A stretch of 64,000 nucleotides of DNA, taken from contig NZ_JADBEK010000001.1 of assembly GCF_014873145.1 (NCBI RefSeq), forward strand, positions 8,246,001 to 8,310,000. The letters are read 5' to 3'. Made by a program: the position numbers and the translations under genes. The notes under the pieces were generated by a model. It saw only the letters and a program-made list of their open reading frames with translations. It did no database searches and was not told where the DNA came from. This document shows, one piece after another, positions 49,847 through 59,129 of the stretch (position 1 is its first letter; every line of letters starts with the position of its first letter). This stretch comes from Nonomuraea angiospora (GTDB lineage: Bacteria; Actinomycetota; Actinomycetes; Streptosporangiales; Streptosporangiaceae).

Positions 49847-50476
49847 ATGGTGGGGGTACCACTGGCTCGGCGTACCAGAAAACGGTCGCGGCCGACGCGC
49901 ATCGGCACCGTGCTCGAATACGCCGCCATGGGCTGGCCCGTCGTGCCGGGCGCCTATCCGCTGCGTCACGGGCCGCGCGCCTGCTCCTGCGACCGCCTCG
50001 GCTGTCCCGACCCGGGTGCCCATCCGCTCTCGCCCGCCTGGAATCTGCAGGCCACGACGGACACGGCGCTGCTGACGCGCTGGTGGCAGGCCGAGCCCGA
50101 GGCCAACGTGATCCTGCCCACCGGACGCGTGTTCGACGTCTTCGACGTACCGCTCGCCCTCGGCCTGTCGGCCCTCACCAGGATCGACAACGCCGGAGCA
50201 CACCCGGGCCCGGTCGCCGCCAACGGCGACCGGGTCTTGTTTTACGTGGCCACGCGGGGCAACCCGGAGGACGAGGACGAGTGGTGGTCGTGCCAGCTCG
50301 ACTGCGACCCCGCCACGATCGACGACACGCCGGGGCTGAGGTGGCACTGCCGCGACAGCTACGTCCTCGCGCCCCCGTCGACCCTCCCCACGGGGCAGCC
50401 CGTCTCCTGGCTCCGGCCCCCGAACGGCCAGCCGCTGCCGGACCCGCTGCGCATCCTGGAGTGGCTGGCCGACTGA
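49847..50476 (+). CDS. Primase/polymerase (Prim-Pol)-like protein, probably inactive
   Basis: 209 residues, GGGAG before the ATG. The N-terminal half recalls the bifunctional primase/polymerase domain (LEYAAMGWPVVPGAYPL, TTDTALLTRWW, ANVILPTGRVFDV). The expected catalytic DxD reads DVFD, and a Cys cluster (CSCDRLGC) sits in the insert, so catalysis is doubtful. The C-terminus has two Cys and many Trp. Proteins of this kind are conserved near hem genes in related genera. Role unknown. Confidence 0.65.
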   Translation: MVGVPLARRTRKRSRPTRIGTVLEYAAMGWPVVPGAYPLRHGPRACSCDRLGCPDPGAHPLSPAWNLQATTDTALLTRWWQAEPEANVILPTGRVFDVFDVPLALGLSALTRIDNAGAHPGPVAANGDRVLFYVATRGNPEDEDEWWSCQLDCDPATIDDTPGLRWHCRDSYVLAPPSTLPTGQPVSWLRPPNGQPLPDPLRILEWLAD

Positions 50477-50478
50477 GA

Positions 50479-50883
50479 TCAGAACCGGCGGATGTCGCGC
50501 TGGTCCACTTCCGCCATGACCTTCGCCACCGTGGCGAAGTCATCGTCGACGTGCAGCACCGTGAGCCCGTGGTGCACGGCGGTGGCGCACAAAAGCAGAT
50601 CGACTACTCCCGCCGAGCGGTGTTGGCCGTGCTGTGTCAGCTTGTACTGCGCGTTCTCCACCCACCGCCAGGCGGATTTCGGGACGGGCGCGAGCTCGCA
50701 GAGGGAGTTGAGGTCCTCCTCCAGTTCGTCCCTGTGGGCAGGGCCGGTGGCCGAGTAGAGAAACTCCGTTCTGGTCGGCTCGCAGATCCGCAGCGGCTGC
50801 GTGGTGATGCGGTCGCCCCACTTCTCGAGCACGTCTGCGTTTCGCAGGATGTACCACAGCGCCGAGGTGTCGATGAGATACAT
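50479..50883 (-). CDS. vapC: VapC-type PIN-domain toxin
   Basis: 134 residues. PIN fold: N-terminal acidic MYLIDTSALWY, middle Glu in RTEFLYSA, and VDLLLCATAVHH, then HVDDDFATVA, giving the four acidic residues of a Mg-dependent RNase. Starts at the ATG overlapping the vapB stop. Likely cleaves RNA, held in check by VapB. Confidence 0.88.
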   Translation of the reverse strand: MYLIDTSALWYILRNADVLEKWGDRITTQPLRICEPTRTEFLYSATGPAHRDELEEDLNSLCELAPVPKSAWRWVENAQYKLTQHGQHRSAGVVDLLLCATAVHHGLTVLHVDDDFATVAKVMAEVDQRDIRRF

Positions 50884-51116
50884 CAGGTGATGGCCTGTTT
50901 CCAGGCCGCCTTCGCCGCCTGGTGAGCGGCCGCGGCCTCGTCGAACTCGCCACGCTGGGCGCGGGCGGCGAGCCTCTCCAGCGCCTCGATCCGCTTTACC
51001 CGTGCGACATACTCCCGGAGGGCGAGGTTGACGGTGTCCTTCTTCGTCGTCGTCCCCATCATGCGCATGGCCTCTTTGAGGGCGTTGTCATCAATGTCGA
51101 TCTGGGTGACTGACAC
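50883..51116 (-). CDS. vapB: VapB-type antitoxin
   Basis: 77 residues. N-terminal ribbon-helix-helix (VTQIDIDDNALKEAMRMMG, KKDTVNLALREYVARV) and an acidic/helical tail. Operon with vapC. Promoter region carries the near-palindrome AACCCTTAAAGGTT (51136-51149), a probable autoregulatory site. The gene block between hemB and hemL lies in the opposite direction, so it is an insertion in the tetrapyrrole cluster. Confidence 0.87.
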   Translation of the reverse strand: MSVTQIDIDDNALKEAMRMMGTTTKKDTVNLALREYVARVKRIEALERLAARAQRGEFDEAAAAHQAAKAAWKQAIT

Positions 51117-51135
51117 GCTTCCTCCTAATGTTGAT

Positions 51136-51149
51136 AACCCTTAAAGGTT
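51136..51149. promoter_or_regulatory. VapB operator candidate
   Basis: AACCCTTAAAGGTT, palindromic apart from one pair, 20 bp before the vapB start. Fits autoregulation, which is usual for toxin-antitoxin pairs. Confidence 0.45.
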
Positions 51150-51213
51150 TCATACATGGCCACTATAACTCCCGGCCGGGGAGCCGGGGGCTGTCCCGGC
51201 TAACCTGGGTCGG

Positions 51214-52503
51214 GTGAGCCGTACACAGAACTCCGAGGACCTGTTCGCCCGCGCCCGCCGGATCGTGCCCGGGGGTGTCAACTCGCCGGTGCGTGCGTTC
51301 GGCGCGGTCGGCGGGACGCCGCGCTTCATGGTCTCCGGCCAGGGCCCCTACATCACCGACGCCGACGGCAACCGGTACGTCGACCTGGTGTGCTCCTGGG
51401 GCCCCATGATCCTCGGGCACCGGCACCCCGCGGTCGTCGAGGCCGTGTCCGGGGCGGTGGCCAACGGGTTCTCCTACGGCACCGCCACCCCCGGCGAGGT
51501 GGAGCTGGCCGAGGAGATCGTGGCCAGGGTGGCGCCGGTCGAGAAGGTGCGGCTGGTCAGCTCGGGCACCGAGGCGACGATGAGCGCGGTGCGGCTGGCC
51601 AGGGGGTTCACCGGGCGGTCGAAGGTGATCAAGTTCGCCGGGTGCTACCACGGGCACGTCGACGCGCTGCTGGCCGCGGCCGGGTCCGGGGTGGCGACGT
51701 TCGGGCTGCCCGACACGCCGGGCGTGACCGGGGCGTCGGCGGCGGACACGATCGTGCTGCCGTACAACTCGATCGAGGCCGTCGAGGCGGCTTTCGCCGA
51801 GGTCGAGGTCGCGTGCGTGATCACGGAGGCCTGCCCGGCGAACATGGGGATCGTCCCGCCGAAGGACGGGTTCAACGCGCGCCTGCGCGAGCTGTGCACG
51901 GCCCACGGCGCGCTGCTCATCGTCGACGAGGTGCTGACGGGGTTCCGCGTCTCGCCCGCGGGCTGGTACGGCCTGCAGCCGGTGGAGGCCGACCTGATGA
52001 CGTTCGGGAAGGTCATGGGCGGCGGCCTGCCCGCCGCGGCCTTCGGCGGACGGGCCGAGGTGATGGCCCTGCTCGCGCCCGAGGGGCCCGTCTACCAGGC
52101 GGGCACGCTGTCGGGTAACCCGCTGGCCTGCGCGGCCGGCCTGGCCACGCTGCGCGCCCTGGACGACGTGGCCTACGAGCGGGTGGACGCCGCAGCCCTC
52201 GCCGTCGGCGACGCGGCCTCGGAGGCGCTGTCGGCCGCCGGGGTGCCGCACCGGCTGCAGCGGGCGGGCAACCTGTTCTCGATCTTCTTCACGGACGCCG
52301 AGGTGACGAACTTCGCCGAGGCCAAGACGCAGAACACCGCCGCGTTCACCGCGTTCTTCCACGCGATGCTCGACCAGGGCGTCTATCTGCCGCCGTCGGC
52401 GTACGAGGCCTGGTTCCTGTCGGCCTCCCACGACGAGGAGGCGCTGGGCCGCGTGGCCGAGGCGCTGCCGGCGGCGGCGAAGGCGGCTGCCGCCGCGCTC
52501 TAA
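51214..52503 (+). CDS. hemL: Glutamate-1-semialdehyde 2,1-aminomutase
   Basis: 429 residues, GTG start. PLP aminotransferase fold [12 protein letters not shown] at the N-terminus, catalytic Lys in [13 protein letters not shown], and DEVLTGFR before it. Makes 5-aminolevulinate from the HemA product. Overlaps the convergent EamA gene end by 4 bp. Confidence 0.96.
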   Translation: MSRTQNSEDLFARARRIVPGGVNSPVRAFGAVGGTPRFMVSGQGPYITDADGNRYVDLVCSWGPMILGHRHPAVVEAVSGAVANGFSYGTATPGEVELAEEIVARVAPVEKVRLVSSGTEATMSAVRLARGFTGRSKVIKFAGCYHGHVDALLAAAGSGVATFGLPDTPGVTGASAADTIVLPYNSIEAVEAAFAEVEVACVITEACPANMGIVPPKDGFNARLRELCTAHGALLIVDEVLTGFRVSPAGWYGLQPVEADLMTFGKVMGGGLPAAAFGGRAEVMALLAPEGPVYQAGTLSGNPLACAAGLATLRALDDVAYERVDAAALAVGDAASEALSAAGVPHRLQRAGNLFSIFFTDAEVTNFAEAKTQNTAAFTAFFHAMLDQGVYLPPSAYEAWFLSASHDEEALGRVAEALPAAAKAAAAAL

Positions 52504-53450
52504 GGGGTGGTGGCGGCGAGTGCCCGGCGGGGCTTCGTGCCCGCGTACAGGACGCCCGAGATGACCAGGGCCGCCGCCACCAGCTTCAGCCAGGAGATCG
52601 GCTCGCCGGTCACCAGCGCCGCCGACGACATGCCGAACACCGGCACCAGCAGCGTGTACGGCGCCACCGTGGAGGCGTCGTACCGGCGCAGGAGCCAGCC
52701 CCAGACGCCGAAGCCGCCGAGCGTGGAGACGAACGCCACGTACAGCAGCGAGAGCCACCCCTCAGCGGCCGGGTCCAGCACCGGCGCGCCCTCCAGCCAG
52801 AGGGACAGGAGCAGGAGCGGGATCGCGGAGAAGGCGCTCACCCAGACCATGAAGCGGAACGAGTCGGGCGGCGCGGCCTTGCGCTGAACCACGTTGCCGA
52901 GGCCCCAGGCGGCCGCCGCGGCCAGACAGAGGGCGAAGGCCCCGAAGGGGCCCGACACTCCGAAGTCGAGCGCGACCAGGGCCAGGCCGCCGAAGGCGAC
53001 GCCCAGCCCGAGCACGCGGCGGGCGGTGAGCCGCTCCTTGAGCAGCGTCACCGCGAACAACACGGTGAAGATGGCCTGACAATGGGAAATCTGCGAAATG
53101 GACTGCCGCTACGGCCTTGACCAGGCGCGACGGTAGGGCGGCAGGCTGATGAGCAGGTTTCCCATTGGGTTGCTAATTAGTGAGGTCAGTCCGGCCGGCA
53201 TGCCCGCTCGCATGCCCACGAGCAGGAATCCGAACTGGCCGACCCCGATGGTGGCCGCCACCCCCGCGACCCAGCGCCACGGGACTCCCGGGCGGCCGGC
53301 GAACAGCAGGGCGGGGAACGCCGCGAGGGCGAACCTGATGCCCGCGTACAGCAGCGGCGGGAAGTGCCGCAGGCCGGCCTGCATCACTACGAAGTTGAAG
53401 CCCCACACGGCTGCCAAGCCGATGGCGAGGGCGAGGTGGCGGGGTCTCAC
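52500..53450 (-). pseudogene. EamA/DMT-family exporter, broken by an 88-bp inverted-repeat element
   Basis: Two open pieces in the same reading frame: 53109-53450 (113 aa) and 52500-53063 (187 aa), separated by a TAG at 53109-53111. The parts are the N- and C-terminal halves of a ten-TM EamA transporter (AIGLAAVWGFNFVVMQAGLR and TVLFAVTLLKERL). Between conserved GLTSLI and QAIFTVLF sits the extra DNA 53080-53167 with terminal inverted repeats. Taking out 90 bp (88 plus 2) gives the continuous TSLISNQAIFTVLF, a normal EamA loop. GTG start immediately follows a 36-aa frame. Confidence 0.8.
53080..53167. mobile_element. MITE-like 88-bp element with 15-bp terminal inverted repeats
   Basis: Ends are CAATGGGAAATCTGC and (reverse) CAATGGGAAACCTGC, one mismatch in 15. 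Inside, CTGCCGC / GCGGCAG pairs and a GCCT-AGGC hairpin give a long imperfect foldback. No coding capacity. It lies inside the EamA gene and brings its in-frame TAG. No second copy was seen in this window. Confidence 0.7.
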
Positions 53451-53561
53451 TCAGCGAGCGGGCTTCTGGTAGCGGATGCGCTGCTCGCGCGCCTGCTCGG
53501 CCAGCACCTTGAGGTAGGACGCGGAGCTCGGCTGCTGCTTCTTCGTCTTAAGGATTCTCAT
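53451..53561 (-). CDS. Possible 36-aa peptide upstream of the EamA gene
   Basis: MRILKTKKQQPSSASYLKVL and then a basic helix to QKPAR, stop TGA abutting the EamA GTG (TGAGTG). Basic and charged, with a plausible helix. No clear ribosome-binding site. It may be a short real gene coupled to EamA or a random frame; no family known. Confidence 0.35.
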   Translation of the reverse strand: MRILKTKKQQPSSASYLKVLAEQAREQRIRYQKPAR

Positions 53562-53634
53562 GCATCTATTTTCATCCGCTACACATTCAACGACAAGCGA
53601 GACTTTCTACGCTAAACCATTTAGGATGACTTAC

Positions 53635-54555
53635 ATGTTGGACTTGAACCGGCTCAAGGCCCTTCATGCGGTGCATGTCTACGGGTCGGTCGGCGCGGCG
53701 GCCGACGCCCTCATGGTCACGCCCTCGGCGGTCTCCCAGCAGATCGCCAAGCTGGAGCGCGAGACCGGCGCCCGGCTCATGGAGCGCAACGGGCGCGGCG
53801 TGCGCCTCACGGACGCGGCCGGCCTCCTGGCCGAGCACGCCGAGCGCATCCTCGCCCTGGTCGAGACCGCCGAGGCGGACTTCGAGGCGCTGCGCGGCGA
53901 GGTCGTCGGCCGGCTGAACATCGCGGCCTTCCCCACCGCCGCCCGCGGCCTCATGCCCGGCGCGCTCGTCTCGCTCCGGGAGCGCCACCCCGACCTGTGG
54001 GTCCAGCTCAGCGAGCGCGAGCCGGAGCGGGTGGTGCGCGAGGTGTCCAGGGGCGAGCTGGACCTGGGCGTCATCCAGGACTGGCTCAACCGGCCCATGG
54101 CCCTGCCCGAGGGCCTGTCCAGGGCCACGCTGCTCGACGACGTGGCCGACATCGCGGTGCCCGCCGACCACCCGCTGGCCCACGGCAGGGAGCTGGAGCT
54201 CGCCCAGCTACGCGACGACCATTGGATCAGCGGCTCGCCCGGCACCGTCTGCCACGACTGGCTCGTCTTCACCCTGCGCAACGCCTCGGTTGAGCCCGTG
54301 ATCGCGTGCATGGCCGACGAGTACCCGACCCAGCTCGCGCTGGTGGCGGGCGGGCTGGGGTGCGCGATCGTGCCGCGGCTCGGCCGGGACTGCGTGCCGG
54401 ACGGCGTGCGGCTCGTGCCGATCAGGCCACGCCAGACGCGGCGCATCTACGCCGTGTGGCGCACGGACGCGGCCCGCCGTCCCGCGATCAGGGCCATGGT
54501 GGAGGCGCTGGCCGAGGCGAGCAGGAAGCAGGAGAACGCCTGGGCCGTCAACTGA
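53635..54555 (+). CDS. LysR-family transcriptional regulator
   Basis: 306 residues from MLDLNRLKALHAVHVYGSVG, the ATG with AGGA 8 nt upstream. LysR HTH (AAADALMVTPSAVSQQIAKLE) and a substrate-binding domain. Divergent from the EamA gene, which it probably regulated; that target is now disrupted. Ligand unknown. Confidence 0.9.
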   Translation: MLDLNRLKALHAVHVYGSVGAAADALMVTPSAVSQQIAKLERETGARLMERNGRGVRLTDAAGLLAEHAERILALVETAEADFEALRGEVVGRLNIAAFPTAARGLMPGALVSLRERHPDLWVQLSEREPERVVREVSRGELDLGVIQDWLNRPMALPEGLSRATLLDDVADIAVPADHPLAHGRELELAQLRDDHWISGSPGTVCHDWLVFTLRNASVEPVIACMADEYPTQLALVAGGLGCAIVPRLGRDCVPDGVRLVPIRPRQTRRIYAVWRTDAARRPAIRAMVEALAEASRKQENAWAVN

Positions 54556-54609
54556 GCCGCCGGGCCTCACGCTGCTCATAGAGGGGGAGCGGATAGGCTG
54601 TGGCACACC

Positions 54610-55248
54610 ATGGCAGAATCCACCGTCGTCCACCTGCTGCGCCACGGCGAGGTGCACAATCCCGCCGGCGTCCTGTACGGCAGGCTCCCGGGCTACCACC
54701 TGTCCGAGACGGGAAAGCTCATGGCCGAGACGGTCGCCAAGGCCGTGGGCGGCCGCGACATCGTCGCCATCTACAGCTCCCCGCTCGAGCGCGCCCTCGA
54801 GACCGCGGCGCCCCTCGCCGAGAAGCTCGGCCTCGACATCGTCCAGGACGAGCGCCTGATCGAGGCGGGCAACCTGCTCCAGGGCCGCCCGGTCGGCCAG
54901 GGCCTGGCAATCCTGCGAAACCCGCGCAACTACCGCTATTTCTGGAACCCGCTGCGCCCGTCCTGGGGCGAGGCGTACCCGTCGATCGTCCGGCGCATGA
55001 AGTCGGTGATCGACGACGCCAGGGCGGCGGCGCGCGGGCACGAGGTGGTGCTCGTCAGCCACCAGCTCCCCATCTGGACGATCAGGTCGGCCGCCGAGGG
55101 CCGCCGGCTCTGGCACGACCCGCGGCGCAGGCAGTGCGCGCTGGCCAGCCTCACCACGCTCTCCTTCGACGGCGACCGCCTCGTGAGCATCGGCTACAGC
55201 GAGCCCGCCGGGTCGCTTCAGTCCGGTCCGTCCGTTCCCGGGGCCTGA
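54610..55248 (+). CDS. Histidine phosphatase (phosphoglycerate-mutase-like)
   Basis: 212 residues. RHGE box LLRHGEVHNPAG at the N-terminus, LPGYHLSETGK, a YSSPLERALETA block and a second catalytic His in LVSHQLPIW. It belongs to the branch found beside cytochrome c biogenesis genes in actinobacteria. It directly precedes the ResA-like gene. Confidence 0.9.
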   Translation: MAESTVVHLLRHGEVHNPAGVLYGRLPGYHLSETGKLMAETVAKAVGGRDIVAIYSSPLERALETAAPLAEKLGLDIVQDERLIEAGNLLQGRPVGQGLAILRNPRNYRYFWNPLRPSWGEAYPSIVRRMKSVIDDARAAARGHEVVLVSHQLPIWTIRSAAEGRRLWHDPRRRQCALASLTTLSFDGDRLVSIGYSEPAGSLQSGPSVPGA

Positions 55249-55269
55249 TGTCCGGAGCGAGGGGGCTCG

Positions 55270-55294
55270 CCGGTAGAGTTGCAAGCTCTACCGG
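55270..55294. promoter_or_regulatory. Perfect palindrome upstream of the ResA-like gene
   Basis: CCGGTAGAG-N7-CTCTACCGG, 9-bp perfect arms, directly after the phosphatase stop and 26 bp before the ResA GTG. A second palindrome TTGTAGTACAA follows at about 55295-55305. Could be a regulator site or a terminator. Confidence 0.5.
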
Positions 55295-55319
55295 TTGTAG
55301 TACAAGGAGATCTTCCTCC

Positions 55320-55886
55320 GTGCGCGCCAAGTCCATCTCTCTCCTCCTCCTGGGCCTGCTGGTCGCCGGCTGCGCGGGCAACCAGGGCGGCCAGCCGCAG
55401 GCCGGCGACACCCGTTTCGTCGCCGGTGACGGGAAGATGCAGGTGTTCGACGCCGGAGAGCGCAAGGCCGCGCCCGCGGTCGAGGGGCCGACCCTCGACG
55501 GGTCCACCGCCTCGCTGGCCGCGCACAAGGGCAAGGTCGTGGTGATCAACTTCTGGGCGTCGTGGTGCGGGCCGTGCCGGGCGGAGGCGCCGGTGCTCAA
55601 GGAGGTCGCGGCCAAGACCAAGGCCGGCGGCGTGGAGTTCATCGGCGTCGACTTCAAGGACCGCCAGGCCGACGCGCTGGCGTTCGAGCGCACCGAGAAG
55701 ACCGGCTACCCGCACATCTTCGACCAGCCGGGCAAGGTCGCGCTGGCCTTCCAGGGCACGGTGCCGCCCGCGGCCATCCCGTCCACGCTGATCATCGACA
55801 AGCAGGGCAGGATCGCCGCCAGGGCGCTCGGCGCGGTCAAGTACACCGACCTGCTCAACACCGTGACCAAGGTGCGCGATGAGTGA
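55320..55886 (+). CDS. resA: ResA-like thiol-disulfide oxidoreductase (lipoprotein)
   Basis: 188 residues, GTG start with AAGGAGA 9 nt upstream. Lipobox LVAGC and thioredoxin fold with active site WASWCGPC; cis-Pro in AAIPSTLII. Reduces the apocytochrome c CxxCH cysteines at the outer face of the membrane. Overlaps ccdA by 8 bp. Confidence 0.93.
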   Translation: MRAKSISLLLLGLLVAGCAGNQGGQPQAGDTRFVAGDGKMQVFDAGERKAAPAVEGPTLDGSTASLAAHKGKVVVINFWASWCGPCRAEAPVLKEVAAKTKAGGVEFIGVDFKDRQADALAFERTEKTGYPHIFDQPGKVALAFQGTVPPAAIPSTLIIDKQGRIAARALGAVKYTDLLNTVTKVRDE

Positions 55887-56601
55887 CGTCGTGGCCTCGG
55901 GCTCGCTGCTGCTCGCGGTGCCGATCGCGGTGCTGGCCGGGGTCGTGTCGTTCCTGTCGCCGTGCGTGCTGCCGCTGGTGCCGGGCTACCTGTCGTACGT
56001 GACCGGCATGAGCGCCGACCCGAAGCGGGGGCGGCTGGTGCTGGGGGCGGTGCTGTTCGTGGCCGGGTTCGGGCTGGTGTTCGTGCTCAGCGGGGCGCTG
56101 TTCGGCGGGCTCGGCTCGGTCGTGCTGGGCCACGTCGAGATCATCACCCGGGTGCTCGGGGTGCTGACCATCCTGCTCGGGCTCGCGTTCCTGGGGCTCG
56201 TCCCCGGGCTGATGCGTGACGTGCGCATCCACAAGGTGCCCGCGGCGGGCCTCGCCGGGGCGCCGCTGCTCGGCGTGGTGTTCGGGCTGGGGTGGACGCC
56301 GTGCATCGGGCCCACGCTGGCCGTCGTGCTGGCGCTCGGGCTCAACGAGGGCAGCGCCGCGCGTGGCGCCCTCCTGGCCGTCGCGTACGCGCTCGGCCTC
56401 GGGCTGCCGTTCGTGGTGGCGGCGCTCGCGTACAGCAGGGCCCTGCGCACGTTCCGGGCCATCCGCAAGCACTCGCGCCTGATCACCAGGATCGGCGGCG
56501 GCATGATGGTGGCCGTCGGGGTGCTGCTCGTGACCGGGCTGTGGGGAGAGATGATCGCTGCCATGCAGGGCCTCATCGGCGGATTCGTGCCGGTGATCTG
56601 A
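55879..56601 (+). CDS. ccdA: Cytochrome c biogenesis protein CcdA
   Basis: 240 residues, six TM helices. Cys pair motifs [14 protein letters not shown] and [14 protein letters not shown], which transfer electrons from cytoplasmic thioredoxin to ResA. Overlaps resB by 1 bp (TGATG). Confidence 0.94.
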   Translation: MSDVVASGSLLLAVPIAVLAGVVSFLSPCVLPLVPGYLSYVTGMSADPKRGRLVLGAVLFVAGFGLVFVLSGALFGGLGSVVLGHVEIITRVLGVLTILLGLAFLGLVPGLMRDVRIHKVPAAGLAGAPLLGVVFGLGWTPCIGPTLAVVLALGLNEGSAARGALLAVAYALGLGLPFVVAALAYSRALRTFRAIRKHSRLITRIGGGMMVAVGVLLVTGLWGEMIAAMQGLIGGFVPVI

Positions 56602-58160
56602 TGAGCGTCAAGGAGCTGGAGAAGGAGCGGACGCCGCAGCAGGCGGGGTTCGGGCCGGTCGCCTGGCTGCGGTGGGGCTGGCGCACGCTCACCTCGATGA
56701 AGACGGCGCTGATCCTGCTCTTCCTGCTCGCGCTCGCCTCGGTGCCGGGCTCGCTGGTGCCGCAGCGCGGCGTCGACCCCGACAAGGTGGCACAGCTCTA
56801 CCAGCAGAGCCCCACGCTGGCCGAGTGGTACGACAGGTTCCAGCTCTTCGAGGTGTTCACCTCGGTCTGGTTCGCGGCGATCTACCTGCTGCTGTTCACC
56901 TCGCTGATCGGCTGCGTCGTCCCGCGCGCCGCCACCTACGTGCGCGAGCTGCGCCGCAAGCCGCCGGCCGCGCCCAAGCGCCTGTCGCGCCTGCCCCACT
57001 CCGCCTCGTTCGAGAGCGACCTGGACGCCGGCGAGGCCGCCGCGCGGCTGCGCAAGCTGCGCTTCCGCGTCGTGACCGGCGACGGGTGGGTGTCGGCCGA
57101 GAAAGGCTATCTGCGCGAGACCGGAAACCTCTTCTTCCACGTCGCCCTGCTGGCCATCCTGCTCGCGGTCGGCTTCGGCTCCCTGTTCGGCTACCGCGGC
57201 AACGTCCTGGTCGTCGAGGGCGACGGGTTCGCCAACACGGTGGCCGCCTACGACCGGTTCATCCCCGGCAGCCAGGTCTCGGCCGAGTCGCTGGAGCCGT
57301 TCTCCTTCCAGCTGGAGGACTTCAAGGTCGCCTACCAGGTGACGGGGGAGAAGCGGGGCCAGGCGCTCGACTACACGGCCCGCCTGAAGGTCAACGACTC
57401 GCCGGGGTCGCCCGCCCGCGCGTACGACCTCAAGGTCAACGACCCGCTGGAGATCAACGGCACGCAGACCTACCTGATCGGCAACGGCTACGCCCCCGTC
57501 TTCAAGGTCACCGACGGCAAGGGGCAGGTCGCCTTCGAGGGCCCGGTGCCGTGCCTCATCGAGGCCAAGGCCACGATGACCTCGGGATGCGTGGTCAAGG
57601 TGCCCGACGCGCAGCCGTCGCAGCTCGGGTTCCTGCTGCAGTTCCTGCCCACCAGCGTGCCGCTCACGGACGGCACGTACGCCTCGGCCTTCCCCGGCGA
57701 GCTGAACCCCGAGGTGCAGCTCATAGGGGCCTTCACCGGCGACCTGGGGCTGCGCTCCGGCCAGCCGCGGTCGGTCTACGAGCTCGCGCCGCCCGAGCTC
57801 ATGAAGAAGCTCACCCCGCTGATCATGGGCAAGAGCGTGCCCAAGCCGCTCGCCGTCGGCCAGTCGATCGACCTGCCCAAGGGGGCGGGCAAGCTGGAGT
57901 TCACCGGGGTCAAGCAGTGGATCACGCTTCAGACGGCCTACGACCCCGGTCGCATGCCGGTGCTGTTCGCCGCTGCCACGGCCGTCGTCGCCATCGCGCT
58001 GTCCCTGATGATCCGCCGCCGCAGGGTGTTCGTGCGGATCGGGAGCGGCGTGGTCGAGGTGGGCGGCCTGACCCGTACAGAAGGCTCCGCGGCGGGCTTC
58101 GCCGAGGAGTTCGCCGAGATCGTCAAGGTTCTATCCGCAGGAGAAAAGGATGTCCGCTGA
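56601..58160 (+). CDS. resB: Cytochrome c biogenesis protein ResB (Ccs1-like)
   Basis: 519 residues. Four TM helices (three near the N-terminus at about 35-150, one near about 440-460) and a large extracellular ResB domain. With CcsB it forms the System II haem ligase. Overlaps the CcsB gene by 11 bp. Confidence 0.92.
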   Translation: MSVKELEKERTPQQAGFGPVAWLRWGWRTLTSMKTALILLFLLALASVPGSLVPQRGVDPDKVAQLYQQSPTLAEWYDRFQLFEVFTSVWFAAIYLLLFTSLIGCVVPRAATYVRELRRKPPAAPKRLSRLPHSASFESDLDAGEAAARLRKLRFRVVTGDGWVSAEKGYLRETGNLFFHVALLAILLAVGFGSLFGYRGNVLVVEGDGFANTVAAYDRFIPGSQVSAESLEPFSFQLEDFKVAYQVTGEKRGQALDYTARLKVNDSPGSPARAYDLKVNDPLEINGTQTYLIGNGYAPVFKVTDGKGQVAFEGPVPCLIEAKATMTSGCVVKVPDAQPSQLGFLLQFLPTSVPLTDGTYASAFPGELNPEVQLIGAFTGDLGLRSGQPRSVYELAPPELMKKLTPLIMGKSVPKPLAVGQSIDLPKGAGKLEFTGVKQWITLQTAYDPGRMPVLFAAATAVVAIALSLMIRRRRVFVRIGSGVVEVGGLTRTEGSAAGFAEEFAEIVKVLSAGEKDVR

Positions 58161-59124
58161 GCAACTCGCGGAGCTGAGCGACCTTTTCGTCGTCGCCGCC
58201 GTTGTGCTGTACTTCCTCGCCATGGTCGGGTTCGCGATCGAGCTGGCCTTCGGCAGGTCCCGGCCGGACAGGGCGGCCGCCGTCGAGCGGTCCGAGGCCA
58301 AGCAGCCGGTCGCGGTCGGAGCGGGCGGGGCCGACGCGGCGCCCCCGGTCGACGGCCCAGTCGATGACACTGTCGCCAGCCCGCAGACCAAGGAGCCGTC
58401 GGGCGGGGGGCTCAGGGCCGGCAAGGTGGCCCTGGTGCTCGCCTGGGTCGGCTGGGCGGCCAACTTCGCCGCCATCGCCACCCGCGGCATGGCCGTGGAC
58501 CGGTGGCCGTGGGGCAACATGTACGAGTTCGTGGTGGCCATCTGCTTCGCCGCCGTGACCGCGTTCCTCGGCACCCAGATCCGCTACAACGTGCGCTTCC
58601 TCGGCGCCTTCGTGATGATCACGGCGGCGCTCGGGCTCGGCATGGCGGTCAAGTTCTTCTACACGGCGGCCGGGCCCGTCGTGCCCGCGCTGGACTCGTA
58701 CTGGATCGCCATCCACGTCACCGCCGCGATCATCGCCAGCGGCCTGTTCACGCTGGCCGGCGTCGCCGGGGTCCTCTACCTGGTGCGCGGCGACGGGATG
58801 TCACGCCTGCCCTCGCGGGCCGACCTGGAGCGGGTGGCGCACCGGGCGATCGTGTTCTCGTTCCCGCTGTGGACGTTCGCGGTGATCGCGGGCGCGCTCT
58901 GGGCCGACCGGGCGTGGGGCCGCTACTGGGGCTGGGACCCCAAGGAGGTCTGGTCGTTCATCACCTGGGTGGCCTACGCCGCCTACCTGCACGCCAAGGT
59001 GACGGCCGGCTGGCGGGGCAGGGCCGCGACGATCGTGCAGCTCGTGGCGTTCGCCTGCCTGATGTTCAACCTGATCGGCGTCAACATCTTCATCAGCGGC
59101 CTGCACAGCTACGCCGACGTCTGA
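58150..59124 (+). CDS. ccsB: Cytochrome c biogenesis protein CcsB (ResC)
   Basis: 324 residues, about eight TM helices, with the WWD-like haem motif WGWDPKEVWS. The N-terminal loop (about 40-90) is charged. Haem carrier/attachment partner of ResB. Overlaps resB by 11 bp and ends the resA-ccdA-resB-ccsB operon. Confidence 0.94.
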   Translation: MSAEQLAELSDLFVVAAVVLYFLAMVGFAIELAFGRSRPDRAAAVERSEAKQPVAVGAGGADAAPPVDGPVDDTVASPQTKEPSGGGLRAGKVALVLAWVGWAANFAAIATRGMAVDRWPWGNMYEFVVAICFAAVTAFLGTQIRYNVRFLGAFVMITAALGLGMAVKFFYTAAGPVVPALDSYWIAIHVTAAIIASGLFTLAGVAGVLYLVRGDGMSRLPSRADLERVAHRAIVFSFPLWTFAVIAGALWADRAWGRYWGWDPKEVWSFITWVAYAAYLHAKVTAGWRGRAATIVQLVAFACLMFNLIGVNIFISGLHSYADV

Positions 59125-59129
59125 TCGGC

